From Chloroflexota bacterium (GTDB lineage Bacteria; Chloroflexota; Anaerolineae; Anaerolineales; Villigracilaceae): DNA of 51,654 nucleotides. Below, piece by piece: positions 31,560 through 39,673 of this stretch. How positions within the stretch are numbered: position 1 is the first letter of the stretch; each line of letters starts with the position of its first letter. The stretch lies in NCBI GenBank assembly GCA_005778035.1, contig SXKT01000044.1, positions 1 through 51,654 on the forward strand, in the 5' to 3' direction. A model generated the notes under the pieces. That model had not been told where the DNA came from and did not search any database. It saw only the letters and a program-made list of their open reading frames with translations. Position numbers and translations under genes: made by a program.

Positions 31560-32816
31560 ATGGATAAGTTTGTTGGGTACAAGTGTTCATTATGCGGGGC
31601 AGAGTATACCGAAGGGCAGGTAACCTATACTTGCCCGGTGGATGGCGGCAATTTGGATGTAGTCATCAATGCTGACCTGTTGAGCCGATCGGAAGCAAAG
31701 CACAATGTAACCTCCTCACCAGATCCATCGATTTGGCGTTACTTGCCATTGTTGCCGGTATCCAAAATGATTGGTGAAAATACGCCCATGCAAGCTGTTG
31801 GAGGTACCCCCGTTTTCTTGCATCCTCATTCCAAAGAGTTTGGTGTCCAACAGTTGCTCATCAAAGATGAAAGCAGGAACCCAACAGCAAGTTTTAAAGA
31901 TCGGGCAAGTGCTGTTGTTGTGGCCAGGGCAATGGAGATCGGTAAAGAGATCGTCGTGACCGCATCCACCGGAAATGCCGGTGCCGCTTTGGCCGGAATT
32001 TCGGCTGCCGTCGGCCAAAGGTCGATCATATTTGCGCCTAAAACCGCACCCCCCGCCAAGATCGCCCAATTGCTGGTGTTCGGGGCACAAGTGATCTTGG
32101 TAGATGGCACGTATGATGACGCTTTTGACCTATCGGTGATCGCCGCGAATGAATTTGGATGGTATTGCCGCAACACTGGATATAACCCCTTTACCGTTGA
32201 GGGAAAGAAGACCGCCGCTTTTGAGGTGTGGGAATACTTCTATCGCCAACAGGGTTCTCCTGATGTTGTTGATATGGTTGACGTGAGCGTGGTTGTGTCT
32301 GTTGGAGATGGAAACATAATCTCCGGGATCCACAAGGGATTTAAGGACCTGTGCCTGTTAGGCTGGATCAACCAATCCCCCAGGATCATTGGCATCCAAT
32401 CTGAAAACTCGGCGGCAGTGGCAAACGCCTTTTTCGCCGGCAATGAGCAGATCGTGCCGGTAAGGGCAACCACCATTGCAGATAGCATTTCTGTTGATCT
32501 TCCGCGCGATGGAGTGCGGGCGGTAAGAGCGGCAACCGAAACAGGCGGATCTTATTTATTGGTTCCCGATAGCGAGATCATCCAGGCAATTGGCCTTGTA
32601 GGAAAGATTGGTATTTTTGCTGAGCCAGCTGGTGCAACAGCTTATGCAGGTTTCCTGAAGGCTAAGCAGGCGGGGTATTTTAACCCTAAAAGCAAGGTTG
32701 TTGTTTTCAATACTGGCAGCGGGCTTAAGGATGTGAATAGTGCAATGAGATCCGTTCAACCTGCGCCCATCATTGAGCCACGGATGGATAAATTGAAGGA
32801 ACTGCTCAAGATTTGA
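31560..32816 (+). CDS. threonine synthase-like fold-type-II PLP enzyme
   Basis: 418 residues. A short N-terminal zinc-ribbon-like region has C9, C12 and C25 but Asp28 where a fourth cysteine is usual (CPVDGG). The PLP lysine is Lys113 in ASFKDRA, followed by the STGNAGAALAG substrate loop (136-145). VVSVGDGNIISG is the phosphate-binding loop, and NTGSGLKD lies near the end. This is the ThrC/threonine synthase architecture. However, the gene sits 11 nt after the molybdenum dehydrogenase with AAGGA between, so it is in a purine-type operon, not with thrA/thrB. A lyase role in catabolism (for example as diaminopropionate ammonia-lyase in the E. coli yge/uric-acid type clusters) is possible but unproven; genuine threonine synthase is the alternative. 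Confidence 0.85.
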   Translation: MDKFVGYKCSLCGAEYTEGQVTYTCPVDGGNLDVVINADLLSRSEAKHNVTSSPDPSIWRYLPLLPVSKMIGENTPMQAVGGTPVFLHPHSKEFGVQQLLIKDESRNPTASFKDRASAVVVARAMEIGKEIVVTASTGNAGAALAGISAAVGQRSIIFAPKTAPPAKIAQLLVFGAQVILVDGTYDDAFDLSVIAANEFGWYCRNTGYNPFTVEGKKTAAFEVWEYFYRQQGSPDVVDMVDVSVVVSVGDGNIISGIHKGFKDLCLLGWINQSPRIIGIQSENSAAVANAFFAGNEQIVPVRATTIADSISVDLPRDGVRAVRAATETGGSYLLVPDSEIIQAIGLVGKIGIFAEPAGATAYAGFLKAKQAGYFNPKSKVVVFNTGSGLKDVNSAMRSVQPAPIIEPRMDKLKELLKI

Positions 32817-32846
32817 CCAAACGTGCCAAAAAGCCGAAATTGAATT

Positions 32847-32852
32847 TATACT
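32847..32852 (+). promoter_or_regulatory. -10 element of the AI-2E family gene, probably leaderless
   Basis: TATACT ends exactly 8 nt before the ATG at 32861, with no ribosome-binding site between. No good -35 at 16-18 bp was found. Confidence 0.45.
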
Positions 32853-32860
32853 AATGTGGT

Positions 32861-33940
32861 ATGGCACCTTCTAATTGGGATCAACCACTCAAGATTGTTT
32901 TTTTATCGGCCTTGGCGATAGTCTTTGGGTTTATCGCCTGGCAAATTCGTGAGATCTATACCCCGCTGATCATCGCGGGGTTGATTGCGTATGTCTTCAG
33001 CCCGCTGATCCAGTTCACAACTGCCCGCACCAAATTATCTCGCAAGGCTGCGGCAAACATCGTTTTTTTTGTCGCGCTCACTTTGATCATTCTCATCCTG
33101 GTAATGGTTGTTCCTTATGCGTTCTCAGAGCTGGGTGATATTTTGAAAAATATCGATGCATCCCTGCTGAATTACCAGATCGAGTATTCCAAACCTTTGA
33201 TCTTTTTTGGCAGGCAGGTACTGCAACCAAGCGAGATCATCCGTTTAATGCGAGATTCGATCAGCGGCGACATTGCGGTTCAGGCGGACCAAGCAATGGC
33301 ATTGATCAGTTCCACATCCAAAGGATTCCTTTGGTTTTTGGTGATCATTGTTACCACCTATAACCTGATGACGGAATGGGACAAATTGCGGGGATGGCTA
33401 ATAGGCCTTGCACCTGAAAAATATGAACCAGAATTGTGGCTGTTGTACAACGAGGTCAGGGCTGTATGGCTTGGCTACCTCGGCGGGCAACTACGTCTTA
33501 TGGGCATATTGGCCGTCCTTTACTCCATCGCCTGGGTGGTGATAGGCTTGCCGGGTGCATTTTTGGTTGGAATAATGGCTGGTTTTTTAAACCTTGTTCC
33601 AGAGGTCGGCCCTGCTTTGGCAGCTGTGGTGGCCATGATGATCGCCTTGTTGGAGGGATCGGCTGTTTTGCCAGTGAGCAACCAGCTATTTGCACTCATT
33701 ACTGGTGGTACATATTTGGTGCTTAATAACATAAAGACAATTTACATCCAACCAAAAGTGTTGGGCAAAAGTGTTACCATGCACGAAGGGGTGGTATTCG
33801 TTGCCATCATCGCCGCGCTATTGCTAAAAGGTATTTTGGGTGTGCTTGTGGTGGTGCCGGTGCTTGCGTCTGTTTTCATCATCACGAAATACTTGCGCAA
33901 AAAACTATTAGGGGTCGATCCATTTCCTCTAAATGGATAA
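32861..33940 (+). CDS. AI-2E family transporter
   Basis: 359 residues with about eight hydrophobic segments in the pattern of the AI-2E exporter (PerM/YdiK/TqsA) family: three N-terminal helices, a soluble region with an amphipathic helix (about 95-145), then five helices. Family signatures are IYTPLIIAGLIAYVFSPL near 29-46, the GLPGAFLVGIMAGFLNLVPEVGP region and IQPKVLGKSVTMHEGVV near 295-315. Members transport autoinducer-2, ions or other small solutes; no substrate can be inferred. The gene starts a new transcription unit with no Shine-Dalgarno, and is followed by a glycosyltransferase after 24 nt. Confidence 0.9.
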   Translation: MAPSNWDQPLKIVFLSALAIVFGFIAWQIREIYTPLIIAGLIAYVFSPLIQFTTARTKLSRKAAANIVFFVALTLIILILVMVVPYAFSELGDILKNIDASLLNYQIEYSKPLIFFGRQVLQPSEIIRLMRDSISGDIAVQADQAMALISSTSKGFLWFLVIIVTTYNLMTEWDKLRGWLIGLAPEKYEPELWLLYNEVRAVWLGYLGGQLRLMGILAVLYSIAWVVIGLPGAFLVGIMAGFLNLVPEVGPALAAVVAMMIALLEGSAVLPVSNQLFALITGGTYLVLNNIKTIYIQPKVLGKSVTMHEGVVFVAIIAALLLKGILGVLVVVPVLASVFIITKYLRKKLLGVDPFPLNG

Positions 33941-33964
33941 TTAATCAGATTGGAACATACAACC

Positions 33965-34912
33965 ATGGATATTGAATACTCGATCATTGCTCCGATCTAT
34001 AACGAAAAGGACAATATTCGTGAACTCTACCGCAGGGTAGGCGAAGTGATGAATTCTACCGGGAAAAAATGGGAGCTTGTGCTGGTGGATGATGGCTCAG
34101 TTGATGGATCTACCCAGTTGATAGCTGAGTTGGCTGGCGAACACAAAGAGGTTGTCCCATTGATATTTGCCCGAAATTTTGGCCACCAGATCGCTGTTAC
34201 CGCTGGATTAGACCATGCGCGGGGTAAGGCAATTGTTGTCATAGATGCGGATCTGCAGGACCCTCCAGAGGTGATTTTAAATTTGATCCAAAAGTGGCAG
34301 GAAGGGTACGAGGTTGTGTATGCAGTTCGGGCAGAAAGAAAAGGGGAGAGTTGGTTCAAGTTGATCTCTGCCAAGCTGTTTTACCGCCTAATTTACCGCA
34401 TCACGAATGTGAAGATCCCATTGGATACTGGTGATTTTCGATTGATAGACCGCAAGGTTGTTGATGTGATGAACAGTATGCGGGAGCGCCATCGGTTTTT
34501 GAGGGGAATGGCTTCGTGGGTTGGATTCAGGCAAATTGGAGTCAATTACGTTCGCGAACCAAGATTTGCCGGCGAAACAAAATATCCGCTCAAGAAAATG
34601 GTCTCATTTGCCCTTACGGGCATCACCGGGTTTTCGTACTTTCCGCTACAGCTTTCCACAATTTTGGGTTTTATTGCCATGTGCATTTCCCTGGTCGCGA
34701 TTCCAGTTGTGATCATTGAGAGATTGACCGGTTCTCAGGCATTTTTAGGCCAGGCGAGCACCCTCATCGCGGTGTTATTCTTTGGTGGAGTGCAATTGAT
34801 CTCGCTGGGCATCATAGGGGAGTACATTGGCCGAATTTATGACGAGGTAAAAGGCCGCCCATTGTATGTTCTTGCAAATTTACCAGCAACCAAAAAAGAT
34901 CTGGAGAGCTAA
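33965..34912 (+). CDS. GT2 polyprenyl-phosphate glycosyltransferase (DPM1/GtrB-like), paralogue 2
   Basis: 315 residues from ATG 33965 (MDIEYSIIAPIYNE). A TTG five codons upstream is open but unsupported. GT-A motifs are VLVDDGSVDGS, NFGHQIAVTAGLDHARG and DADLQDPPE; the RHRFLRGMASWVGFRQ and GETKYPLKKM segments mark the GtrB/DPM1-like branch; two C-terminal membrane helices follow. It probably makes a polyprenyl-phosphate hexose. It differs clearly from the paralogue at 14019 and so is not a recent duplicate. The next gene begins immediately after its stop. Confidence 0.9.
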   Translation: MDIEYSIIAPIYNEKDNIRELYRRVGEVMNSTGKKWELVLVDDGSVDGSTQLIAELAGEHKEVVPLIFARNFGHQIAVTAGLDHARGKAIVVIDADLQDPPEVILNLIQKWQEGYEVVYAVRAERKGESWFKLISAKLFYRLIYRITNVKIPLDTGDFRLIDRKVVDVMNSMRERHRFLRGMASWVGFRQIGVNYVREPRFAGETKYPLKKMVSFALTGITGFSYFPLQLSTILGFIAMCISLVAIPVVIIERLTGSQAFLGQASTLIAVLFFGGVQLISLGIIGEYIGRIYDEVKGRPLYVLANLPATKKDLES

Positions 34913-36097
34913 ATGACAATCCATAATTTTGACGAGATCATCGACAGGCGCGGCTCCAACTCTTTTAAGTGGGATCTGTTCTCAAAAGAAGCTTTGCCCA
35001 TGTGGGTGGCGGATATGGATTTTAAGGTGCCCGCGCCCATCACCTCCGCTTTACATCAGGCTGTAGACCATGCGGTTTTCGGTTATTCCATGGAAAGCAA
35101 AGAATTGCGGAACAATGTAGTTACGAGGATGAAAAAGCTCTATGGATGGGAGATCGATGAGTCGTGGATCGTTACCACCACCGGTTTGGTGAGCGCCTTC
35201 TTTGCCGCTGCCGATTTGCTATGCAAAGACCAAGGCGGGTATTTGATCCAAACCCCCGTATATATGCCTTTCAACCAATTGCAAGATGCTTTTGGCATCA
35301 CCCGCCAAGAAAATGCGTTATTGCCGGTTATAACCGGTAACAAAATAAACTATCAATTTGACGCAGGCAACTTCTCAGCGGCGTTTCACACAGGTGGCGT
35401 TCGCACCAAAATGTTCTTGTTGTGCAACCCTCACAACCCTGTTGGCAAGTGCTATAGCCGAGATGAATTAGCAATAATGGCCGAGAAGTGTTTGGAGAAC
35501 GAAGCGATCATCGTCTCGGATGAGATCCACAGCGAACTGTTACTGGATGGCAACAAACACATCCCGATTGCCACGCTCTCAAAAGAGATCGAGAACAATA
35601 CCATCACATTGGTCTCTCCATCCAAAACCTTTAATATCGCCGGGCTATTCTGTGGATTTGCGATCATCGCCAATGAGGATTTGCGTAAAAAGTATAAAAA
35701 AACAGTCGAGCGGATGACCTTGCATGTTTCAGGCCTTAGCCTTGTTGCTGCCCAGGCTGCTTTTTCAGGTGAATGTGATGGATGGCTGGGCGATTTAAAC
35801 ACTTACCTTACTTTAAACCGCAACCACTTGGTGAGCAGGTTGACAGCGGACCTGCCTGAATTGATCACTACTGTGCCTCAGGCAACATACCTTGGATGGT
35901 TGGGTTTTGGCGAGCCAATTGAAAAAGGGAAGTTGACCGGCGAACCTAACGAATACTTGTATAAACGCGGACACATTGTGCTGAACAACGGTGCTGCTTT
36001 TGGCCCGGGGGGCGAAAAGTTTGCCCGTATAAACTTTGGTTGCCCCAGGTCGTTGTTGGATGACGGGATCGATCGAATAATGGATGCATTAAAGTGA
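34913..36097 (+). CDS. PatB/MalY family aminotransferase (cystathionine beta-lyase type)
   Basis: 394 residues, fold type I PLP enzyme. MWVADMDFKVP near the N-terminus is the PatB/MalY signature. NPHNPVG (172-178), Asp203 in SDEIHSE and the aldimine Lys238 in SPSKTFNIAGL complete the active site. The family carries out beta-elimination on cystathionine or cysteine S-conjugates, or transamination. Its ATG follows the preceding TAA directly, and the stop overlaps the methyltransferase start by 4 nt (GTGA). The pairing with a methyltransferase could point to sulfur amino-acid metabolism, but the substrate is not certain. Confidence 0.93.
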   Translation: MTIHNFDEIIDRRGSNSFKWDLFSKEALPMWVADMDFKVPAPITSALHQAVDHAVFGYSMESKELRNNVVTRMKKLYGWEIDESWIVTTTGLVSAFFAAADLLCKDQGGYLIQTPVYMPFNQLQDAFGITRQENALLPVITGNKINYQFDAGNFSAAFHTGGVRTKMFLLCNPHNPVGKCYSRDELAIMAEKCLENEAIIVSDEIHSELLLDGNKHIPIATLSKEIENNTITLVSPSKTFNIAGLFCGFAIIANEDLRKKYKKTVERMTLHVSGLSLVAAQAAFSGECDGWLGDLNTYLTLNRNHLVSRLTADLPELITTVPQATYLGWLGFGEPIEKGKLTGEPNEYLYKRGHIVLNNGAAFGPGGEKFARINFGCPRSLLDDGIDRIMDALK

Positions 36098-36948
36098 ACG
36101 CATCCAGCCGTCCAATGCGATTCTCAGATATCTGTCAGCGAAAATTGGAAATAAATCCTTGGGAGGAAGGCGAGCGAATCCCTTGGGATGACCCTGAATT
36201 CAGCAAGCGGGTACTCACCGAGCATTTATCGCAGACGACAACCGCGGCCAGCAAGCAAAAGAAAACTATCCAGAAGGAATGTGCCTGGATCTTCTCCACC
36301 CTCATGAAACATCAACCTGGCCGAATTCTGGACCTGGGATGCGGGCCAGGATTGTATACCGAAATTTTGGCAGCCAAACGAAACCAATGCGTGGGGATCG
36401 ACTTTGCCCCTGCTGCCATTGCGTATGCCAAAAAACATGCCTCTCACAACTGTGAGTATCTTCAGGGAGATATTCGCAAAATTGATTTTGGCACCGGGTA
36501 CGATGTCATCCTGTACAATTTTGGGGCGATCAACTTATTACCCGAGGCCGACGCAAAAGCCATCCTGGAAAAGGCATTCCATTCTTTAAAACCCGGCGGT
36601 TTTGTATTGATCGAATCTTCCAGCGTCGAAGCTGTCGATCAAATTGGTAACCAGCCTTCAATGTGGTATTCTGCGGATGAAAGCATATTTTCAGCGACGC
36701 CACATCTATGCCTTATGGAGTGTTTCTGGGATGAGCCATCGAACACCGCTACTGAGCGATACTATATTATTGATGGCGCGAGTGGAGAAGTGACGAGCCA
36801 TTGTGCCAGCACCAAGGCGTATACTGAAGATGAGATCGCCACCGCGTTAAACCAAGCGGGCTTTGGTGAGGTTGAATTTTATCCTTCCATGACCGGCGAA
36901 GTGCCGGAATATAGCCAGGATTTTTTGGTAGTGGTCGGAATAAAGTGA
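36094..36948 (+). CDS. class I SAM-dependent methyltransferase
   Basis: 284 residues from a GTG start that overlaps the PatB stop. The Rossmann-type methyltransferase core begins near residue 70 with motif I ILDLGCGPGLYTE. Motif II is the acidic end of CVGIDFAP, then the EYLQGDIRKIDF motif, and the post-I region FHSLKPGGFVLIESSS. The N-terminal 65 residues and the C-terminal 90-residue beta-rich part are less typical. Substrate unknown. The next gene starts 11 nt later after a good ribosome-binding site. Confidence 0.88.
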   Translation: MNASSRPMRFSDICQRKLEINPWEEGERIPWDDPEFSKRVLTEHLSQTTTAASKQKKTIQKECAWIFSTLMKHQPGRILDLGCGPGLYTEILAAKRNQCVGIDFAPAAIAYAKKHASHNCEYLQGDIRKIDFGTGYDVILYNFGAINLLPEADAKAILEKAFHSLKPGGFVLIESSSVEAVDQIGNQPSMWYSADESIFSATPHLCLMECFWDEPSNTATERYYIIDGASGEVTSHCASTKAYTEDEIATALNQAGFGEVEFYPSMTGEVPEYSQDFLVVVGIK

Positions 36949-36959
36949 ATGGAGGAATA

Positions 36960-37754
36960 ATGAAATCCATGAAATTTGCATTAGTGATTGTGTTCGTGCT
37001 AACCGTTTCGGCTTGCACGAGACCGACGAATAGTTTTCAGGCAGTGACTGAAGTTGCATCAGAACAGCCGACAATGGCCGCTGAATCAACCGTTATTGCG
37101 GTATCTTCACCCACAAGTTTAACCACCCCCATACCCGAACCAACCACGACACAGCAAGCAGTTTTACCCGCCGCAACCGAAGCCGTGCCATATGACCCCG
37201 CCACATTTACCAGTTTTACGGTTGCCTCAAATGTAGAAGGTTTGTTATTCCGCATGGGGCCAGGCACTTTGTTTCCGGCATGGAGGATGTTAGGCCCAGA
37301 TGACGAACTGACCGTATTGGGGACCGCGGCGGGAAATGAATGGACCAAGGTTGCAATAGAGGACGGAACTGAAGGCTGGGTATTTAATCAATTGCTGAAT
37401 ACCGACAAAGACCTCACCCTTTTACCCTTGGCAGATACGGCTGCCCAGACCTTTACAGGTAGCGTAACCGATGCGGCGGGAAATCCGATCCGTGGTGTGG
37501 TTTTTAATATTAGCGGTGGTTCAACTGACGTTGTCGTTGTGACCGACAAATATGGAAAGTTCTATTGGCATTCACCAGCTGGTACAACCGGCAGTTATCA
37601 AATGTCACAAACCGGAATTGCGTGCGATAGTAATATTTGGACGGGAGGAACTTGCGACGTGATGGTGCCTGGATTCATTGGTTCTGCTGAGCCGGCATCT
37701 TACGAATTCACGTTGCCGTTTAGTGGCACGAACCCTGCATTTTTATTCCGATAA
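36960..37754 (+). CDS. lipoprotein with SH3b-like domain
   Basis: 264 residues from ATG 36960 (GGAGGAATA directly upstream). A signal peptide ends in TVSAC, giving lipidation at Cys19. A Thr/Pro/Ser-rich linker runs to about residue 80. A bacterial SH3 (SH3b) domain follows (VEGLLFRMGPGTLFPAWRM to WVFNQLL), then a beta-rich domain that opens with FTGSVTDAAGNPIRGVVF, resembling carboxypeptidase-regulatory or CNA-B-like folds. It is probably anchored on the outside of the membrane and may bind cell-wall glycan or peptide. It is last in the PatB/methyltransferase gene string, before a strong terminator. Confidence 0.82.
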   Translation: MKSMKFALVIVFVLTVSACTRPTNSFQAVTEVASEQPTMAAESTVIAVSSPTSLTTPIPEPTTTQQAVLPAATEAVPYDPATFTSFTVASNVEGLLFRMGPGTLFPAWRMLGPDDELTVLGTAAGNEWTKVAIEDGTEGWVFNQLLNTDKDLTLLPLADTAAQTFTGSVTDAAGNPIRGVVFNISGGSTDVVVVTDKYGKFYWHSPAGTTGSYQMSQTGIACDSNIWTGGTCDVMVPGFIGSAEPASYEFTLPFSGTNPAFLFR

Positions 37755-37774
37755 ATTGAGCCTGGATGGAAATG

Positions 37775-37809
37775 AAAGAGACTGCCAATGTTCGGCAGTC
37801 TCTTTTATT
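37775..37809 (+). terminator. terminator after the SH3 lipoprotein gene
   Basis: Stem AAAGAGACTGCC / GGCAGTCTCTTT (12 bp) with a 7-nt loop, followed by TATTA. Confidence 0.88.
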
Positions 37810-38125
37810 ACGTGATTCGAATTAAGATTACTGTTTTGAGGCTGGGCTTACTTTTTCCACACTCGAGTCGTGGTGAACTGGAGGCTAAAAAACCCTAAGC
37901 CTTATCGAATTACTTTTCAGCCCTTCCCCAAAAGTTCTTCGGTTCCATATTTTCTATTTTGAACCTCCTCTCAGAACCTTTGTGGTTCTACCTAAAGAAT
38001 ACTCCCGAACCCAGCGAATTACAACTCCCAATTCTCAAAAAAAAGCGGCAATTAGATTTCCTTTCAAAACAAAATGGGTATATAATATAATTTGTCTGAC
38101 AACTTTCTCCAAAAGGAGTGTTTTA
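37810..38125 (+). other. 316-nt non-coding stretch upstream of the PLP enzyme gene
   Basis: No convincing gene. Visible elements: an imperfect palindrome CCACACTCGAGTCGTGG (37857-37873) containing the self-complementary ACTCGAGT; a small AGAACC-tttgt-GGTTCT hairpin near 37975-37991; and AT-rich -10-like hexamers at 38081-38091. The open frame running through the last 140 nt into the PLP gene has atypical composition and no valid start. Sequence is T/C-rich with no recognised RNA family; no T-box specific AGGGTGG motif was found. Confidence 0.5.
38081..38091 (+). promoter_or_regulatory. tandem TATAAT -10 elements of the PLP enzyme gene
   Basis: TATAATATAAT contains two overlapping perfect -10 hexamers (38081-38086, 38086-38091). 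The -35 region is weak (TTCAAA at 38063-38068 for the second, 17-bp spacing). The leader to the ATG at 38126 would be about 28 nt and carries AAAAGGAG. Confidence 0.6.
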
Positions 38126-39592
38126 ATGGCTACGATCGACTTGACAGTCAACAAGGAAAAACGGGAGCGTGCGGTAAAAAGGGCACGCGAACGAAACATC
38201 ATCATCCCAACATATGCGCAGATGAAAGACCCTGGCAAGATCCCGGCAAAGATCAAGCAGGAACTTGCTGCCATCGGTTTATGGGACATTCACCCCCGTA
38301 ACCTCTTTCGCATTAACTGGCACAATGAACCCAAAAACAGCGGTGGCGGGTATGGTGGTGTTAATTACATCGAACTGCCATCTTCCATAACTGGTGTTCC
38401 CACACGCATTGTGGCCATTGTTGGAAAATGGTTCCCAACGGGTGCCCATAAAGTTGGCGCCGCGTTCTCTTGCCTGGTTCCCCGCCTGGTCACAGGGCAA
38501 TTTGACCCCACCACCCAAAAGGCGGTGTGGCCTTCTACCGGCAATTATTGCCGTGGTGGCGCTTACGACTCCGCGCTACTTAGCTGCGAGTCTATTGCCA
38601 TATTACCTGAAGGAATGAGCCGGGAGCGGTTTGAATGGCTGGCAAAAGTTGCAGGAGAAACGATTAAAACCCCTGGGTCTGAATCGAATGTAAAAGAGAT
38701 CTTCGACAAATGTAATGAACTGCGCCATTCTGGGCAAGATCTAATGATCTTTGACCAATTCCAAGAATTCCCCAATTATTTATGGCATTACACGGTCACC
38801 GGCCGTGCAATGGAAGAAGTATTTCAACAGATCGCCCGCCCGGGTGACCGATTCCGGGGTATCACTTCAGCTACCGGTTCTGCGGGTACCATTGCCAGCG
38901 GCGATTACATGAAACAGGTGTTCCCTGAAAGCAAGATCGCGGCGAGTGAAGCACTCCAATGCCCGACACTGCTAAACAATGGTTTTGGTGCCCACCGTAT
39001 TGAGGGCATCGGTGACAAGCATGTACCTTGGATCCACAATGCGAAGAACACCGACCTGGTAGTGGCGATCGATGACAATGCTGTGGTCAACCTGGCGCGT
39101 TTGTTTAATGAGCCGGAAGGAAAGAAATACCTTGCCAAGCTGGGTGTACCGGCTTCCACTATTGAACAGTTGGGTTTGCTTGGTTTCTCTGGCATTTCCA
39201 ATGTCCTGACCGCGATCAAGATGGCGAAGTACTACGAAATGGATGAGCAGGATGTGATCTTCACAATTGCCACCGATTCGATGGAACTTTACCAAAGCCG
39301 GTTGGTAGAAATGCACCACGAAATGGGCGAGTACAACGAAGTGAAAGCTGCTGGAGATTATGGACGTTGGCTGCTTGGCCAGGGCACCGATAATATGCAA
39401 GAGCTAACCTACGTTGACAAACACCGGGTGCATAACCTAAAGTACTTTACCTGGGTAGAGCAACAAGGCAAAAACTATAATGACATCCCGGATATGTGGT
39501 ACAACAACAAATATTGGACCGAAATCAAAAAACAGGCCGACCAGATCGATGAATTGATCATCGAATTCAACAAAGAAGTTGGATTAGCGTAA
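38126..39592 (+). CDS. fold-type-II PLP-dependent enzyme, beta-subunit type, unknown reaction
   Basis: 488 residues from ATG 38126 (AAAAGGAG upstream). The PLP lysine is Lys109 in PTGAHKVGAAF, the substrate loop is STGNYCRGG (137-145), and the phosphate loop is TSATGSAGT (247-255). The fold is that of cysteine synthase/tryptophan synthase beta, but the protein is about 150 residues longer. Additions include a highly charged N-terminus (NKEKRERAVKRARERN) and a long C-terminal segment rich in aromatic and acidic residues. It is not TrpB or CysK by motif. It is a stand-alone gene with its own promoter and terminator. The nearest genes of possible relevance are the hydantoinase and the purine island. 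Reaction unknown. Confidence 0.85.
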   Translation: MATIDLTVNKEKRERAVKRARERNIIIPTYAQMKDPGKIPAKIKQELAAIGLWDIHPRNLFRINWHNEPKNSGGGYGGVNYIELPSSITGVPTRIVAIVGKWFPTGAHKVGAAFSCLVPRLVTGQFDPTTQKAVWPSTGNYCRGGAYDSALLSCESIAILPEGMSRERFEWLAKVAGETIKTPGSESNVKEIFDKCNELRHSGQDLMIFDQFQEFPNYLWHYTVTGRAMEEVFQQIARPGDRFRGITSATGSAGTIASGDYMKQVFPESKIAASEALQCPTLLNNGFGAHRIEGIGDKHVPWIHNAKNTDLVVAIDDNAVVNLARLFNEPEGKKYLAKLGVPASTIEQLGLLGFSGISNVLTAIKMAKYYEMDEQDVIFTIATDSMELYQSRLVEMHHEMGEYNEVKAAGDYGRWLLGQGTDNMQELTYVDKHRVHNLKYFTWVEQQGKNYNDIPDMWYNNKYWTEIKKQADQIDELIIEFNKEVGLA

Positions 39593-39607
39593 CCCTGCTA
39601 AAAACAG

Positions 39608-39650
39608 AAGAACAGGTAGAATTGGAATACCAAATCTGCCTGTTCTTTTT
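39608..39650 (+). terminator. terminator after the PLP enzyme gene
   Basis: Stem AAGAACAGG / CCTGTTCTT with an inner AGA..TTGG / CCAA..TCT extension around a short loop, followed by TTTATTA. Confidence 0.88.
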
Positions 39651-39673
39651 ATTATGGTCACAAAGGTCACTCC

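Noticed and set aside
37982-38125. N-terminal extension of the orphan PLP enzyme by 48 codons
   Set aside because: The extension has no good start or ribosome-binding site, spans the tandem TATAAT promoter and has non-coding composition; ATG 38126 has AAAAGGAG.
37810-38125. T-box or other known cis-RNA in the long gap before the PLP enzyme
   Set aside because: No AGGGTGG T-box bulge, no specifier-like stem and no antiterminator/terminator pair near the gene.
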